Shown: piece after piece, positions 1-12,613 of the stretch
Numbering within the stretch: the stretch's first letter is position 1
Layout: each line of letters opens with the position of its first letter
Assembly (NCBI GenBank): GCA_010015805.1
Contig: ML978127.1
Location: forward strand, 1,116,001 to 1,180,000
DNA: 64,000 bases
Direction: 5' to 3'
DNA from: Rhizodiscina lignyota
Taxonomy: Eukaryota; Ascomycota; Dothideomycetes; Aulographales; Rhizodiscinaceae
The notes under the pieces: model-generated
What the model was told of the DNA's origin: nothing
Databases searched by the model: none
Seen by the model: the letters and a program-made list of their open reading frames with translations, nothing else
Made by a program: the position numbers and the translations under genes

Positions 1-3000
1 AATAGCGGAGTGAGTTAGCACAGCTTTTGGTTTCATAGGTAGAATAGGTTCGGGTGGGCCATACCAGTATAAGTGCGCTGAGAAACATCCTCCTGCCGCA
101 CTGTAGACTACGGCAAACCGGTGTGTCTTCCGGCTGGGGGTGCGTAAAGTCATAGTGGGGCACGTGGGCCTTGATAAGAATGAGGTAGTACAGCGCGACC
201 TGTAGGGTGCTGAAGCTGGTTCTGGATCGACGAAGTGTTTCTTGTATGAAGGTCCGGAGAGGTAGAATACCACTCCTACCGCTTTCCTTTCGGCAGGCGG
301 GAGCAGAAGTTGGCCAGATCACTTCGACCATTTGTGTTGCGGAGTCTCCAAGAAAGGAACAGTTTAGCAAACTAAAATGGGGACTTATCAGACATTGTGA
401 AACTCACCAACAAGACAATCAACGAATTGGCCCTTGCGTTCGCTCTGTCGTACGAGCGCCGGCGGCGCACGGTTGCCAGAGAGAGAGCATCGGCGGGGGT
501 GTTGACGTTGGTCGACTGCTACCGGAGGCGGCAAGACCCGCTTTGCGGTTGTGGGGGGTTCGAGAGACACGCGGCAGGCATCTGAGAACCTCCATGATGC
601 GTCGCCAGAGCTTGGGGGAATTGAGTCTGAGACGGATGATTGTGATGATTGCGACGAATGGGATGGAGCGTCGACAGAGAAAATAGAAGAAGCCGATGAG
701 GAGGCGGAGGATGAGAGTGACGACTGGTAGGGGTGCGTTGTCCTTGGGGACGTCTCGCAAGGCGGATGAGGTAATAGGTAGGTAGTGTTCATGATGATGG
801 AAGCGGCAATGCCTAAAGTAAGCTCTAGACTGCCTCTCGTAGATGTTTTATGGGTCGTGTTAGAGGTGGAGTGACCAGTCGGAGCCCTTCCGAAAAGGTC
901 GAGGAGTGGTTCGGTGGAATGGGAAATACGCAGTGATCGTGATAATGATCACACCAAAAGCCGATGAGACAAATCCGTTCGATATGCCGAGACACCACGA
1001 CGTGGGGGTGGTTGATGAGTCCGACGTCGTCCACAGGTACTCCTGTTGTCAATCGCGTGGCTGCAGGGTATCGCGAAATCTTCCGAAGTCGCTCGTCTGA
1101 CGGTGGTCTGACAGCGCCTTTCGATCGAAAAGATACACGACAAGCCCGAAAGCTCGGATTAATGCAAGATAGAGGATATGGTGCTCGATGAGATGCAGCT
1201 CTTTCGCAAAGACCCAAAAGGATATGAATTTAGACAAGCAAATGTCTAAACCCAGGCCAGATGCGCCTTCGAAACTCCAGCCACCGTATGCTGCAGAATA
1301 AAACCGACAAGACCTCGCCTATGGGAGACCTTTGCGCCTTTGCACTATTGTCCCTAAATGCGACCTTTCTCGAAGAAAAGGGCCGCTGAGAGAATCGACT
1401 TTGTGCTGTGGCGAAGGGCCTAGCAAGGAAAACCTCCGTTGACGAGAGAGGTAATGCGACCGGTAATATCTGAGCTACGTGTGACTGGAGTGCCAAATTT
1501 GATGAGCATTGTGAGGGTGTTGTGTTGTAGTTGTGGTGAGTGTTCTCGAGAAGTGGCTACCGTCGAGGGGTCGCCACGGAGACCACGGAGGCAGGGGTCG
1601 GTCGATGGGTTTTTAGGTGGATGGCGGGATTTTTTTGATGCTTTCGAGTCGGCGTTCGAAACCTTTTGAATTAAATGCGATTAAGAGCAGGTGATGTACC
1701 GCTACTCGGTCGGGAGTAGCGGTGGCGGGTGGAGTGGTGACTAGGCCGCAGCAGAGTGCAGTGACGGTCGAGAGGAGAGTCAAGGTGCCACTGGCGCCTA
1801 AGTGCGTGTCGCAACTTTTAAGATTGAGGGGAGAGTTGTGAGTAATGTACAAGATGTTTTTCAAAGAGAGTCAATGATAAGTGTGGCGTGTCCTTCAGTG
1901 AAGTGGAAGCCTGAGTGAAGCGGAAGCCTAGAGGCGGCAACGGAAATTGCAAGCACAAAGCAGAAAAGGAAATCAGAGGGCCCAGGAGCGTCACGTAGGA
2001 ATTCGGCGTCGTCTACGACCCCAAGGGGGTCTCTGGCGTCGTTTTCATGAAGAACATCGTGGTGCTGGCGACTCTGCGAGGCAGCGGAGGAGGGATGCGG
2101 CAGAGCTGTTATTATCGAGCGTCTGGCATGACTGTTCCCGGCAGCACACAGGCCAACAGCCTCGACCACCCAGCTTCCCAACCCTCACTGCCCACGCCAC
2201 TCGGCACATTCACGTTTCGCTGAATCGTCATTTGTATCTTCCTATTTGCGCATATCTAGCATTCACGTGTTTCATCCAGCGCTCCGTGCCAAAGTTTGCT
2301 GCGCTCGTCTGCTCTGCGCGACGGCTGCCATGAGCTCACACTGCGCGCGCACTCAAATCACCCTCGACGGGGACCTCACGGGGTCAGAAGGGCAGCGCTG
2401 CCTCTGACAGCGGGGCGCTTGGGATGACTACACAGCCAAGTTTCATTTGGGCCCGGAGCGTTTGCGACACGGCCGCCTGGGGCTGAGCTCCAATGTCGAA
2501 CAAAGGCGATGATGGAATGTGGCAGTTGCTTTGTCCAGCCTTCCATAGCAGAGCCCGTCGTCCTGACTCCTTTCGCGCTCGTTTGGGCCGCTGATGCATC
2601 TGGCGACGGCAGCGTCGCTCTGTCGCAAGGCCGCGAGGCAGGTCTGCATACCAACTCATCGCATCCCCACAGCGTGCACCAACGCCATTTGCAGCACCAC
2701 ATCCGCCCTGCCAGCAAACCTTCGCGATCGCAAGCGCGATTGCTGCACCTCGTTCAATCTGAGCAGCGTGGCTAGCAAAGTGACGAATGACATGGGCCCA
2801 GCCATGCTGACCCCCTCCACTTTGCCTAGCGTTGATTGCTGCACAAACTCTGCCTGAAGCGGCTTCTGAAAGAGACTGACTCCACACCCTCCAACTCGCA
2901 TCCCAGGGCTACCCCCCCTTTGCCATGTGCCGTCGGCGACCGACAGTCAGGTCAAGTCGCAGGCGATTCACAAGAGGTGCCAGCTCGCGTGGCGAGAGAG

Positions 3001-6000
3001 ATCTCCTGCGCTTTCGGGAGGCCAGCCGCCGAGCAATCGCCTTTGACTCACCTCCGACAAGGCGGCGGCAAACCCTTTGTGCCCACGACGCACAAGAAAA
3101 TGGCCAGCAAGCAAGCACGGCAGCAAGCGGGCCAACTGGGAAACAGTCATTTCTCAGCCTGCCTGCTGGCTGCTACTTTAGGCAAGGCTACGTCGGATCA
3201 ATAGATTCAGCGTGGCAAAGTCATGTGCTTTGTGACCCTTTTCCCACAGGAATGGCAATTGGACAGCTTGCTTTGATTATTGATGAAAATCGATACGAGA
3301 CCTTGTGCAAAGAATATCGGATTGACCGTGAGACCACGTCGACACGCAAACAGCTCTGCTCAGGAGAGTGAAGATTTATTGAGCGAGTTAAAATTCCATG
3401 CGTTGAATGATCACGTTGTGTGAAAACTTACATTTGGAAACTTGCTTTTTGCAAGGCGGCAGCGTCCGCCATCGGCTCGAGCAGGGAGAGGACGGTATCA
3501 TAGAGCTCCGGCTCCTCGCTGTGTACTTCGTACCGTCGGAGATGACGAGTCACGCAGGGTCGGAGTGTCTCCGGTAGCAGGTTGCCCCTTGACTCAGCGA
3601 TAGGGAAGGAGCTCTCACCCACACCAAGAGCTGCGAACTCATCGCCGCGTGCGGAGCCGAAACCGGATCTCGGCGGCAGCAGGATGGGGGCAAAACGGCT
3701 GAATCGCCCTTTTGTCTCAGAGTCCTGTCAGAGTCACAATCTCTGTGTGGCAGGGATCTTGTTCCGAGGTCGTGTCGTGACTTTCGGGGGTCACTCCTTT
3801 CGCCGCTAGGATACGCAGTGCCCGCAGACTTGGTGAGAGCGGCAGCAGGCAGCAGTCTCAACCTCCAAACTACGGTACCTCTACAGTCGGAGAGGCTGGC
3901 CGAGTTTCGCACGAGACCCTCAAAAGGCTGATGTCGATCCATGGTTCAGCACCGCTGACCGATTTGATGAGGTGGAAGTGAGGCGTAGCAACGTAGGACC
4001 CGCAAACGGCGGTAGCAGCAAAGGCTGCTGTGGGAAGGTGATTAGTGCGCAAAGGAATCCGACACAGATGACAAAATACCACAAAGTAAGCAGGAGCGAG
4101 CCAGAGTTATTTGTCGCATGGCCCCGTAGAGCAGAACGCAGCCATGACAGAATTCTAGCGTGAAACTCAAATATCAAAAATGAATATCAAAATGAAATGT
4201 TACCGCTGCAGGAATGCCGAGAGCGGCGTTAAGAGCTAGGCAACAACACAAGCTGTACGCAGAATACACCAATGAGGATGCAGACGATCTGGCGATCGCC
4301 CAGATCTGAAATAGAAACAGCACAATGCAGCCGAGCAGGCTGTCCACCTGCACCGAGAAGCAGATGGCCTGTCGTTACGGCCTGTCGTTGTGGCAGACGC
4401 AATGGAAGAGAAGTCGAATTTAGCTCATGGAGGGATGCCCTTCAGAAGAAAGAGCTATCTCTCAGAGGAAGGAGCGGGTGTTGACATGCTCATGCTCCGC
4501 TCCACCTAAGCTTCAAAGGTCGTACTTTGACGGCCGGCAAAAATTCCATTTCCTAAGAAATAAAACGCCATCTCATCACGCGCAATCCATTGGCTACCTT
4601 CAGAATTCAAATGCTCTCTTCCGGTGTTCTCGCACATGCTTCATGCATCTTCAAAACACGCAAATCTTCTCTTTCCCTGGATGATATTGCTATTTCACAT
4701 TTCCCTAATCAGGGCTAGTTATTGCTATCGAAACAAGTCTTGGGCGGATTAGGAGTATTGCCTCGCCATCGCTTACCAGCTATCTTCGATGTGCCTGCTG
4801 CCGGAGAGATTATTGGAAACTCAAGGCTCAAGCATTCCAGAAAGGCTCCATCCAGCCGAATATGGAATCGCAAAGCAAGATACTCTAGACCACAATGTCA
4901 AACCTGTCTTGGTCCGCCTGGATTCGTGGTAACCTCTGAGCGGCAGACATTCCACCGCCAATGCAGCCCACTACCATCGAACGGCCCGTCAAACGCACCG
5001 CACGGCAAGACTAATTCAGCGTACATTGGCTTCGTTGATGACACTTGCTTCGGGCTCATTCCGCAGAGCCGCATGCCACCCGAATCTACTCCGATGGTGT
5101 TCGTGGAGGTCCGCGATGCGGGACCGCGGCGAAGTTCGTGAAATTACCCGATTGAGAATCTCTCGCACGAGACACGGCTCCCCCTGGCATAAGATGCAAC
5201 GCTGCGGCTGCGAGAATATGCCGATCTTGCAGCAAATCGTGATTCGCCAATGGCCGCAACTGTACAATTGCGCGGGGGTCTTCTCCAGCAATACGGAGCA
5301 GTACCTGGAAGGGAGTGTCAATGGGTGGCGTTCAGCCGTCGTGCATAAGCATTTCCCTCCGCAGACAGCCCAGCAATGTCCTTATGGACGCAGGAGATGG
5401 CTCGGCGCGAAGACGTGCATACATTGCTACGAGCTCGGAGCAAGCGTTCCCTTCGGCAACCCTGGCGCCATCTGCATGTGGATTCCTAATTGAGGTATGG
5501 AGAAGATTGCCACTGGGTCAGGCCGCCATGCGGCGGCGACGGGCCACCACAGAATAATCCATCGAAGTTTAAGCATGAACAGTATCTGCTCCGCTTCGTC
5601 GGCCCTCCTCCGCAGCGGCTCTGGCTCGTGGCGAGCTAGCGGCCCGTCGCAGTGGCCTGTCATCGTCGTTAATGCAGCGGGCCGCGCCCGCAAGGCCGCA
5701 TGTTGCCATGTGCTAGGAGAGATGTGTAAGATCTGGTTCACGATCCAAGATCAGAGTGGCTGGAACGCGCACCGCAGAGCTAGGCGCTACCGCGGAGTGG
5801 TGTGATGACGAAGAATAGCGGCTACAGAGCGCGTACGAGGATGAAAAGTAGGAGCCGCAACAGTGCGGTAGACAGGACGATGTGCAAGCTGGCGTTGCCG
5901 CCCGAGGATGGCATGTTGGAAGGCGTGAGGAAAAATTGAAAGATTTCATGGGAGGTGCGGAAATAACTCGGGCTGCTACATCAGGAGAGGATGAGATGAC

Positions 6001-6263
6001 CAGGAAACATTCGAAGTGGTCCAATTTGGGTAGCGATTATTAGCCCGTTTGATGTTTCATTCTTCTAACTCCTAGAGCTCTTGCGTATAGCAACTATCAG
6101 TATCGCTGTCGTGAGATCTATTGTGCAGTCTAGTAGTGTACAGGTCCGCTCTAGAACCTCTAATCCATGCTCCATGAATTCCATGAACCCGAGAACAAGC
6201 AAGCAAGCGTATTTCTAATGGACCAGTCGCGTATCATCATGTCTTCGTTAGCAGCCGATGCTT
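1..6263. other. Gene-poor region, no secure gene
   Basis: No family I recognise is encoded here on either strand. Open frames of 60-170 codons are present, but most lack an ATG start, overlap each other on both strands and have the Arg/Ser/Pro-rich composition of random GC-rich DNA. The best candidate is on the minus strand between about 4350 and 3277: a hydrophobic frame at about 4204-4347, another at about 4020-4150, then an open exon at 3432-3724 flanked by a CAG acceptor and a GTAAGT donor. I could not join these into one confident model (see findings). No tRNA or transposon ends were recognised. Confidence 0.5.
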
Positions 6264-7598
6264 TTACTCCACATTCATCAAATCCTGCTCCTCTCCTTCA
6301 GTCAGCATACCCATCTCCATATGCGTCTCTTTGGTCTCGTCGCTCTTCTCCGGGGCCACAACAGCATCACCGGGTCCGGGGTGAACTTTCTCTTCCATGT
6401 TGTGCGGATGCGGGTACGGCTTCTCGTCGACTTTCCGCAGTTCTGCATTGGTGACTTGCTGGGTAAGGGGGTCGTTACGAGCGGTTGAGAGTGTGGCGGC
6501 TGCGGCAGCCGATGTCTGCACCTTGGGGGCCGTTGGGTCGGCAGACCCATCGCCAATTTCCAGTGAGCCAATGTTGGGCATAATTTCAGGCGCCGCTCCG
6601 GTTTGCGTTCCCTTATGCTCAGTCACGAGCGGGTGTATCGGTGGCACCCCTGCGGCTCCCATTACGAAAGGACAGGCGCTGCCGGCGGCAGACTCGATGC
6701 CGCTCTCACGAAGCTTCTCCGCCGTCAACGGCATGGTCGGCGTAGTCTTCTCAGCTGGACGATCCTCCTCTCCCATCAGCTCTGAAAGTGTCGAGCCCAC
6801 CTTCCTCTCCACTGCTTGCTTGTTGACCACGCCGTTGGGTGCGATCTGTCGAAACATCTCCAGGGGATCGAACCAGGTCTCCACCTTCTGCAGGCGCACT
6901 TTGTCATCGACCTCAGCTATAGTCACGCCTTGAATGTCGATGGCTCCGCCGTGGGCTTTCGCAGTAACCTTTTCACCCTTGTCGTTGAAGCCGACATAGT
7001 CGTTCTTCATCACACCCCAGTGACGCCAACGAAATGCGACCTTTGGCGGGCCGCTGTACACCTCGAGCACCTCCCACGCAAACGTCGGCATCATGCGCTT
7101 AAACGACTTGTGACTCGACGCAAAGTCCGAGTGCTCTGGGCAGTAATACTCGTTTGGTGCGATGATAGCATTGTATGTGCCAACCTTGAGCATGTATTCT
7201 CCAGTCTGCGGCAGTCCACCATTAACGGCAAAGGTGTAGTTTTGGCGGTCAATGGTACGCCAGTTTTCGAGATTAGTTTTGAAGCTAGCCTCGACTTCCC
7301 AGTTCTTGACCAGATTTTCGACGAGCTGCGGAAGGCTACCAGCTTCGTGGTTCATGTGTTTGGCTGCAGGATGTCAGTTGGTGGAGACTCAACACCTCAG
7401 GGGTGCAAGAGCACATCACAACTTACTCGCTGCCCACACCTTTCGCGTATTGGAGTAGTCTGGGGGTCTGCCATATCGCCAACTAGACTCAAGATCCTTC
7501 AGAGTAGCGTTAGGGTCAATGAGATAGTCGGGTAGCGTGGCAGTTGCAGCATCCTTAGGGCTGAGATCCTCGTGCTGCTTTGCCTCCGTCGACGCCAT
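6264..7598 (-). CDS. Pathogen-related protein-like (SnoaL-like fold)
   Basis: Two exons, complement(6264-7363, 7427-7598), give 423 residues. The 63-nt intron has donor GTAAGT and acceptor CTGCAG, and the join restores the frame (AATKHMNHEAG). Residues about 60-245 match the plant 'pathogen-related protein' family, which has a SnoaL-like alpha+beta barrel; telltale strings are VGTYNAIIAPNEYY, FAWEVLEVYSGPP and FRWRHWG. The biochemical role of the family is not established. The last 180 residues are a low-complexity Ala/Pro/Thr-rich and acidic extension without a recognised domain, absent from the plant proteins as I know them. There is no signal peptide, so it is probably cytosolic. The start is the ATG at 7598, the first in frame. 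Confidence 0.75.
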
Positions 7599-8806
7599 TT
7601 TGGGTGAACTTGACTGTGAGGGTGATGAATATCTTAGGTCTTGCTATTAGAAGAAGCGAAAGGGTAGCGAAAGGCGAGCAAAATTTCGTTGAGGTTGTGA
7701 TTTAATATTCAATGTGTGGAAGAGTCAAATCAAGCACGCCGAGCCGAGCCGACACTGTCAGGAGAAGCGAGCAAGAGATGAAATGAGGCAGTTTGGGTGT
7801 CCGCCGAGGAATGTGTGAACAAGAGAAACGATACAGTGTCCTCGCCTACCACGTGCATTCCACGCGAGACCCGCGTGTTGGAAAGAGCAAAGGGAGATCG
7901 GCATTTAAGGTTTCCGACAGCAATAGGTATGTATCTACAGCTATTGAAATCAAAATGTCAAACGCGATCCTTATTTACCGTGAATATCGGTGGCTATTGT
8001 GGTAGATGGGTTTCTATCAGCACGAGCCGGGCCGGACAGTCCAGCGGTTCTGTACAACTCGATTTCGCGGTTGCACGTCGGGATCAGCCTCACGGAAAGA
8101 AGCAGATTCCCTCGATCCTGCAAGTTGTACTGCATGTACAGGGGGCAATGCGCGTCGAGTTACTGTCTTCTCGGGACCGCGAAGCTTTTGCTCACCGATT
8201 AAGCTTCGTGATGAAAGACCGATACCGTCGGCTAAAAGAGCTCGGCGTCGGGCGACGGGTCTCCCATGCATGTGCTCCATCTCGGCAGCAGAAGTACACA
8301 TTGAAAAGGGAACCTGACGCTTGTAATAGATATGTGAAGGCTTCCGAGGCCGTGAACGGAGGTTGAAGTTAGGTTGTGGGACCTGTCAAAAAAGGGGCGT
8401 TATCGCCAAGCCGGGTGGGTACGTCTACTTCTCTTCTACAGTCGATGGCTAGAATCTCGCGACAGATCTGCAATTGCGAGCTTGAGATCGTAAGATTTCG
8501 AATATCTCTTTAATCCTTCAAAGCTTGAACACGATAGAGGAATTACTCTAGTTAGCCGACCCTGTCTATCCCCTTTACAGCGAAAGCGAATCTCGCGTAC
8601 GATATGATCCACCACAGTTAAAAATAGCGTCTACATACATATACGCAGACGATGCAGAATCCAGAAGCTCATTTTGCAACGATTTTGTTCTCCGCGTGCT
8701 TCTTTACTTAGATCTACAAGCATGTGTCGTACTAAACGACAAGATCCTCGAGAAGTTTCTCCTCCTCCCAGGCACTGTTCTCGAAACATTACGGACAATT
8801 TATTCA
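7599..8806. other. Intergenic, about 1.2 kb
   Basis: This stretch lies between the start of the pathogen-related-like gene and the end of the CHAT protease gene, both on the minus strand. It should hold the promoter of the former and the 3' end of the latter. Overlapping frames of 70-190 codons around 7797-8366 have no family resemblance and I do not call them genes. Confidence 0.5.
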
Positions 8807-11800
8807 TCAAGCACCAATGTGTACGAAAGCTGCCCACGCAAGAACATCATCTGACGCATTACCGCGGATAACGTCTCTCTGCCGACATGCTGCGCTTGCG
8901 ACGTCCAGAGCTCTTGCGATATTATCGCCAGAATCAGAGCTAACGCTGCTCGTTCGAGAGACTCGGTCCAGTCGGAACAGCTCCGCATAAAAGGCCTTCG
9001 CGATCACAACTGCCGCAACATCGTCCGCTTCCCAGAGTGTGCCAATGACTGCGGGGAAGCCGGATAGCTGAAAAGAAGCCGCAAGGTGAATGTTCTCGTC
9101 AATGAGGTTCATTACATACTGTTGAGCCGTACAGCACGCAGATAAATATGCTAAGCGCAAAGGCCGTTGGTCTAACCGCGATGAGCCTTCTACGCGCCTG
9201 AGCTCCTGTACAGTAAGTGGGTCGGGCTCTGGCGCATCTGGATCGGAACCAAACAACAAAGAGGTATTTGACGGGTCCGTAAGATCTGGCTCTGCATGAC
9301 ATGCAAGATGGAGGAGATTAACATTACCGCTACGGACCTGATGCAAAACCTCTCCTGCTGATGGCTGACATAGCTCAATCAGCTGACTTGCCGATATGGA
9401 CGATTCTTCTGAGGCGTGGGAAGCCGCAAACGCTTCTTGGATTGCCGTCACCTCACTTCTCGTAGATAAAGGGGCAAACCCGCCAGCTGTCCGAGGCATC
9501 GTGACCAGTGCCATATTTGACAGTTTCGTATCGACTCTGGCTTGACATCGACGTGCGAAAGCCAAGGCCGAGACACTTGGGATATATGAGGAGATGACAT
9601 GAGCGTAGGCATTCTGCAAAGGCAACGTGTAGCCTTTACCAGCTGCATGGAGCGGGAAAAGGCCCAGCGGACCACTAGTGACCCAGAACAATCTTGTCTT
9701 CGGAACCGAGTCAGTACTCTTCAAAAGTCCAAGATGTTCCAAAACGGGTTGGACGGCCACGTTCCAGAGCCACCGAAGCAAAGCGCGCATCCTCTTATTC
9801 GCAATACCCCTTTCCGATGGCAGCATGGTGCTTAGCCGCGAGGCACTTACAACCATACCAATCCGTGCTTTAATTTGTGAAAGTTCAAGCTGGGGCAAAG
9901 GTAACGCTTGAATTTCTGCTGTTGTAACAATCATTGCATCACATCGTTGATCAACTGTACAAAAGGACACTAGTGGACCGTGGGATGCTAGATTGCGAAG
10001 CTCTTGTGGAGAGGGGCGTTGATTGAAGGCATCAAGCCCCGGCAAGCTGCGAATTAGTTTTTCCACTTCTTCAAGCTTTCCGACCTGTACATTACGTTTG
10101 GCGACGATGTCTTGTCCGTGGGACCATCCGCTTCCGCTCGCGTGAAGAGGTCGGGATATTGTCTCGCGGAGACTGATATATTGAGCGTGCAGCTCCGGAT
10201 CGATATCTTTTACTTGCAAAAGGTCAGAATGATAACCCATTGCAATGTTTGCCATAATGCCGCGGCCGGCTTCGAGGATCTGGAAGCCAGCTTCCGGGTT
10301 GTCCAATGTAACAAAAGCCGCACAGGCGAGCGATGATATCCCAGAGAGTCCGTGGAGTTGACGCTGACGATCACTCTCGTCCAAGGACAAAGGGCTTCTT
10401 TGCTGGAACAATTCTACAGTTTCTGACAAGACAACGCTAGCTGCGCTCCAATCTTTCAGCTGCATGAAGATGTAACCTGCGAATTGCCCCGCTCGGATCC
10501 TGGTCAAAGGAGTCGCGTATCTCTCCCGGAATGCTCGTTCGAATGTTGACCCGGAGAGCTTTAGCTGTGCCAGTAGTTTTGGCTCATCTCCCGGGTCCAT
10601 GAATTGGCCTAGGTACAACTGGCTTGTCGCCAGCTCTGTCAGGTAGTCGGCCATACCTGGATGGCCCTCTGGAGTACCGTTCACGCACTTTACAGCGAGG
10701 TCATGGGCCTCTCTGAGATATGCATGACGTTCCTCTTTGTCTGATGAACGATAGTACTTCCTTTGAATCCGAAGTCCAAGATTGTGCAGATAAGAAATCC
10801 GGAATGTGCTCGAAACCGAAGTCTTTGCGATCGCCTTCCTACAGTTTTGAATCGAGAGGTCGAGATCGCTAACGTCGCCCTTCGCCAAATATCGTGAAGA
10901 CAAAATATTTGAAAGCGTATTCAGGTAGATACTCTCGCTTGAGGAACCTTCAGGAGTCCTTAAGATTGCCTCAGAGATAATTTCAATGGCTCTGTCCAAG
11001 TCGGCAATGTTGCCACTCATGTAGAATCTCGCCTGCAGCCGTTGACTTAACCCATTGAGATACGCAGGCCTCGATGCGCTCGATACTGGTGATCCTGCGA
11101 CTGCGGCCTCAGCAGCAATGATAGCTTCATCCAGATCTTGAGAATTACCTGTGTGCTCGCTTCGCATCTTCAAGCTGTGACTCAGTCCGTCCAGGATCAT
11201 CGAGCGATCAGGATCGCCTCTCCCAACATTAACCTCGGCCTCTCTCGATACTGCAATACTCTCTTCCAGTTGACCGATATTTCCGGAATGCTCGAAGTGA
11301 GTTCTTAGACTGTTGGCCACAGCATGAAGCCGAGTCGGCCGATCCTTGTGGTCAACTGGTAAAAGCTTCAGAGCATTTCGTCTCGCATTCAAGGACTCAG
11401 AGAGATCTTGCAAACCGCCAAACATCTCGAATTTTATTGCGAACCGATTTCCGAGGGTAGTGTATGCACCGGACTGTCGAGCAGGGACTCCAGATCCTAT
11501 CTCCAATGCCTGCTTAGCGCAATCGATTGCCGCATCTATATCTGACCGTGATAATCGAGTTTCTGCGCGAGCAGCTAATGCGTTGCTCAAACGCTCCAAA
11601 ATGGGACCGCGAAGAGAACTTTCGGAAGGCAGAAGATTGAAAGCTGCATCTGCTGATACCACCGCCATGTGCAAATCGTCCAGCGTAGAAAACATGTCGT
11701 ATTTCTGACCATACAAGCTGCTCTTGGTGTGCCAGATTCTAGCAAGCTCTGTATTATTCTTCACATGTGGCTCTAGTGAAAGCAGGGCTTGAAGTGCGTC

Positions 11801-12613
11801 TTCAAGCCCTTCAGGCTGATTGGTTGCCTCTGCGCGGATAACCACATTTTGGGCGAATGACCTCACCGCCATGTGGTAGTTGGTATGGCCGAGAGGAAAC
11901 GCATTGATAGCAATCTTATAGTGATCCGTTGCGAGCTCAAGGTCCTCGATTCTGCCGTACCGTCTGTAGCGACTTGTGAGATCTCCCGCGAGATTGTAAA
12001 CATAGGAGCCGTAGGCGTCATCTGATATCGCGGCCTTATTGACGAGATATTCATTAATCCGAATTGCTTCGTTGAGGTACTTGTCGTCAGAGTCTATACA
12101 TTCAAAATATAGTCCAAGCATTGAAGCCAGAGATGAGTGTGCACAGTCGTGATATTTGCTCTCTTTCCCAGAAGAGGCGACCGCTGCTCGAGCCATTTCA
12201 AGAGCTTCTTCGAAATCTTTTCGAGATTCCGCGCCCTTGGCAAAGTAGCGCTGCTGCAGTGTGTCGCTGAGGGTCGTGTAACATATTGATCGAACCGTGG
12301 ATGAGACTGGAGCTGTGGCAAGGCTGAGCCGTCCGGCATCGACTGCTTCGTCTAGACGACTTGTTTGCCCCAATGCTTCATAGAGCAAACGCAGACATCG
12401 GCCAAGGTTGTTGAGGTGACTTGCACGAAGCTCACTACGTGCGAGTGGTCCAGACGCCGTCCTTTCCACGGCTTGTTGAATGAGTCGCAAGCCTTGCTCC
12501 AGGAGTTGGACATTTGAAGTCTGTTTGTACTCTTTAGAAAGCTCGATATATTTTTCGTTGAGGCTCTCTGCGTCATCTGCGATTGCTTCTTGATTTTCGG
12601 CGTCCGTTGCCAT
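8807..12613 (-). CDS. TPR-CHAT caspase-like protease
   Basis: A single intronless frame of 1268 residues beginning at the ATG at 12613. Residues about 25-700 are helical repeats of roughly 50-residue period (LDEAI..AL..LP pattern), i.e. tetratricopeptide-like repeats. Residues about 880-1268 form a CHAT domain, the caspase/separase-related peptidase fold: the catalytic histidine is H1106 in NLLHLACHAEPD and the catalytic cysteine is C1160 in LAYLSACCTAQ, followed by the usual GFPAVIGTLWEADD segment. Both dyad residues are intact, so an active protease is expected. There is no signal peptide or NACHT/NB-ARC domain; the TPR array probably serves as the sensing part. It is transcribed away from the candidate gasdermin-like gene at 12938, with 324 bp between the two starts. 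In fungi and bacteria CHAT proteases are known partners of gasdermins, and TPR-CHAT proteins also act with CRISPR type III-E effectors. Target and trigger here are inferred, not shown. Confidence 0.88.
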   Translation of the reverse strand: MATDAENQEAIADDAESLNEKYIELSKEYKQTSNVQLLEQGLRLIQQAVERTASGPLARSELRASHLNNLGRCLRLLYEALGQTSRLDEAVDAGRLSLATAPVSSTVRSICYTTLSDTLQQRYFAKGAESRKDFEEALEMARAAVASSGKESKYHDCAHSSLASMLGLYFECIDSDDKYLNEAIRINEYLVNKAAISDDAYGSYVYNLAGDLTSRYRRYGRIEDLELATDHYKIAINAFPLGHTNYHMAVRSFAQNVVIRAEATNQPEGLEDALQALLSLEPHVKNNTELARIWHTKSSLYGQKYDMFSTLDDLHMAVVSADAAFNLLPSESSLRGPILERLSNALAARAETRLSRSDIDAAIDCAKQALEIGSGVPARQSGAYTTLGNRFAIKFEMFGGLQDLSESLNARRNALKLLPVDHKDRPTRLHAVANSLRTHFEHSGNIGQLEESIAVSREAEVNVGRGDPDRSMILDGLSHSLKMRSEHTGNSQDLDEAIIAAEAAVAGSPVSSASRPAYLNGLSQRLQARFYMSGNIADLDRAIEIISEAILRTPEGSSSESIYLNTLSNILSSRYLAKGDVSDLDLSIQNCRKAIAKTSVSSTFRISYLHNLGLRIQRKYYRSSDKEERHAYLREAHDLAVKCVNGTPEGHPGMADYLTELATSQLYLGQFMDPGDEPKLLAQLKLSGSTFERAFRERYATPLTRIRAGQFAGYIFMQLKDWSAASVVLSETVELFQQRSPLSLDESDRQRQLHGLSGISSLACAAFVTLDNPEAGFQILEAGRGIMANIAMGYHSDLLQVKDIDPELHAQYISLRETISRPLHASGSGWSHGQDIVAKRNVQVGKLEEVEKLIRSLPGLDAFNQRPSPQELRNLASHGPLVSFCTVDQRCDAMIVTTAEIQALPLPQLELSQIKARIGMVVSASRLSTMLPSERGIANKRMRALLRWLWNVAVQPVLEHLGLLKSTDSVPKTRLFWVTSGPLGLFPLHAAGKGYTLPLQNAYAHVISSYIPSVSALAFARRCQARVDTKLSNMALVTMPRTAGGFAPLSTRSEVTAIQEAFAASHASEESSISASQLIELCQPSAGEVLHQVRSGNVNLLHLACHAEPDLTDPSNTSLLFGSDPDAPEPDPLTVQELRRVEGSSRLDQRPLRLAYLSACCTAQQYVMNLIDENIHLAASFQLSGFPAVIGTLWEADDVAAVVIAKAFYAELFRLDRVSRTSSVSSDSGDNIARALDVASAACRQRDVIRGNASDDVLAWAAFVHIGA

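Noticed and set aside
2384-2887. 167-codon minus-strand open frame
   Set aside because: It begins with GTG and overlaps open frames in several other frames of GC-rich DNA; no family resemblance.
3888-3960. tRNA-Ser-like beginning (GGAGAGGCTGGCCGAGT)
   Set aside because: No anticodon stem, B box or acceptor-stem complement follows at the right spacing.
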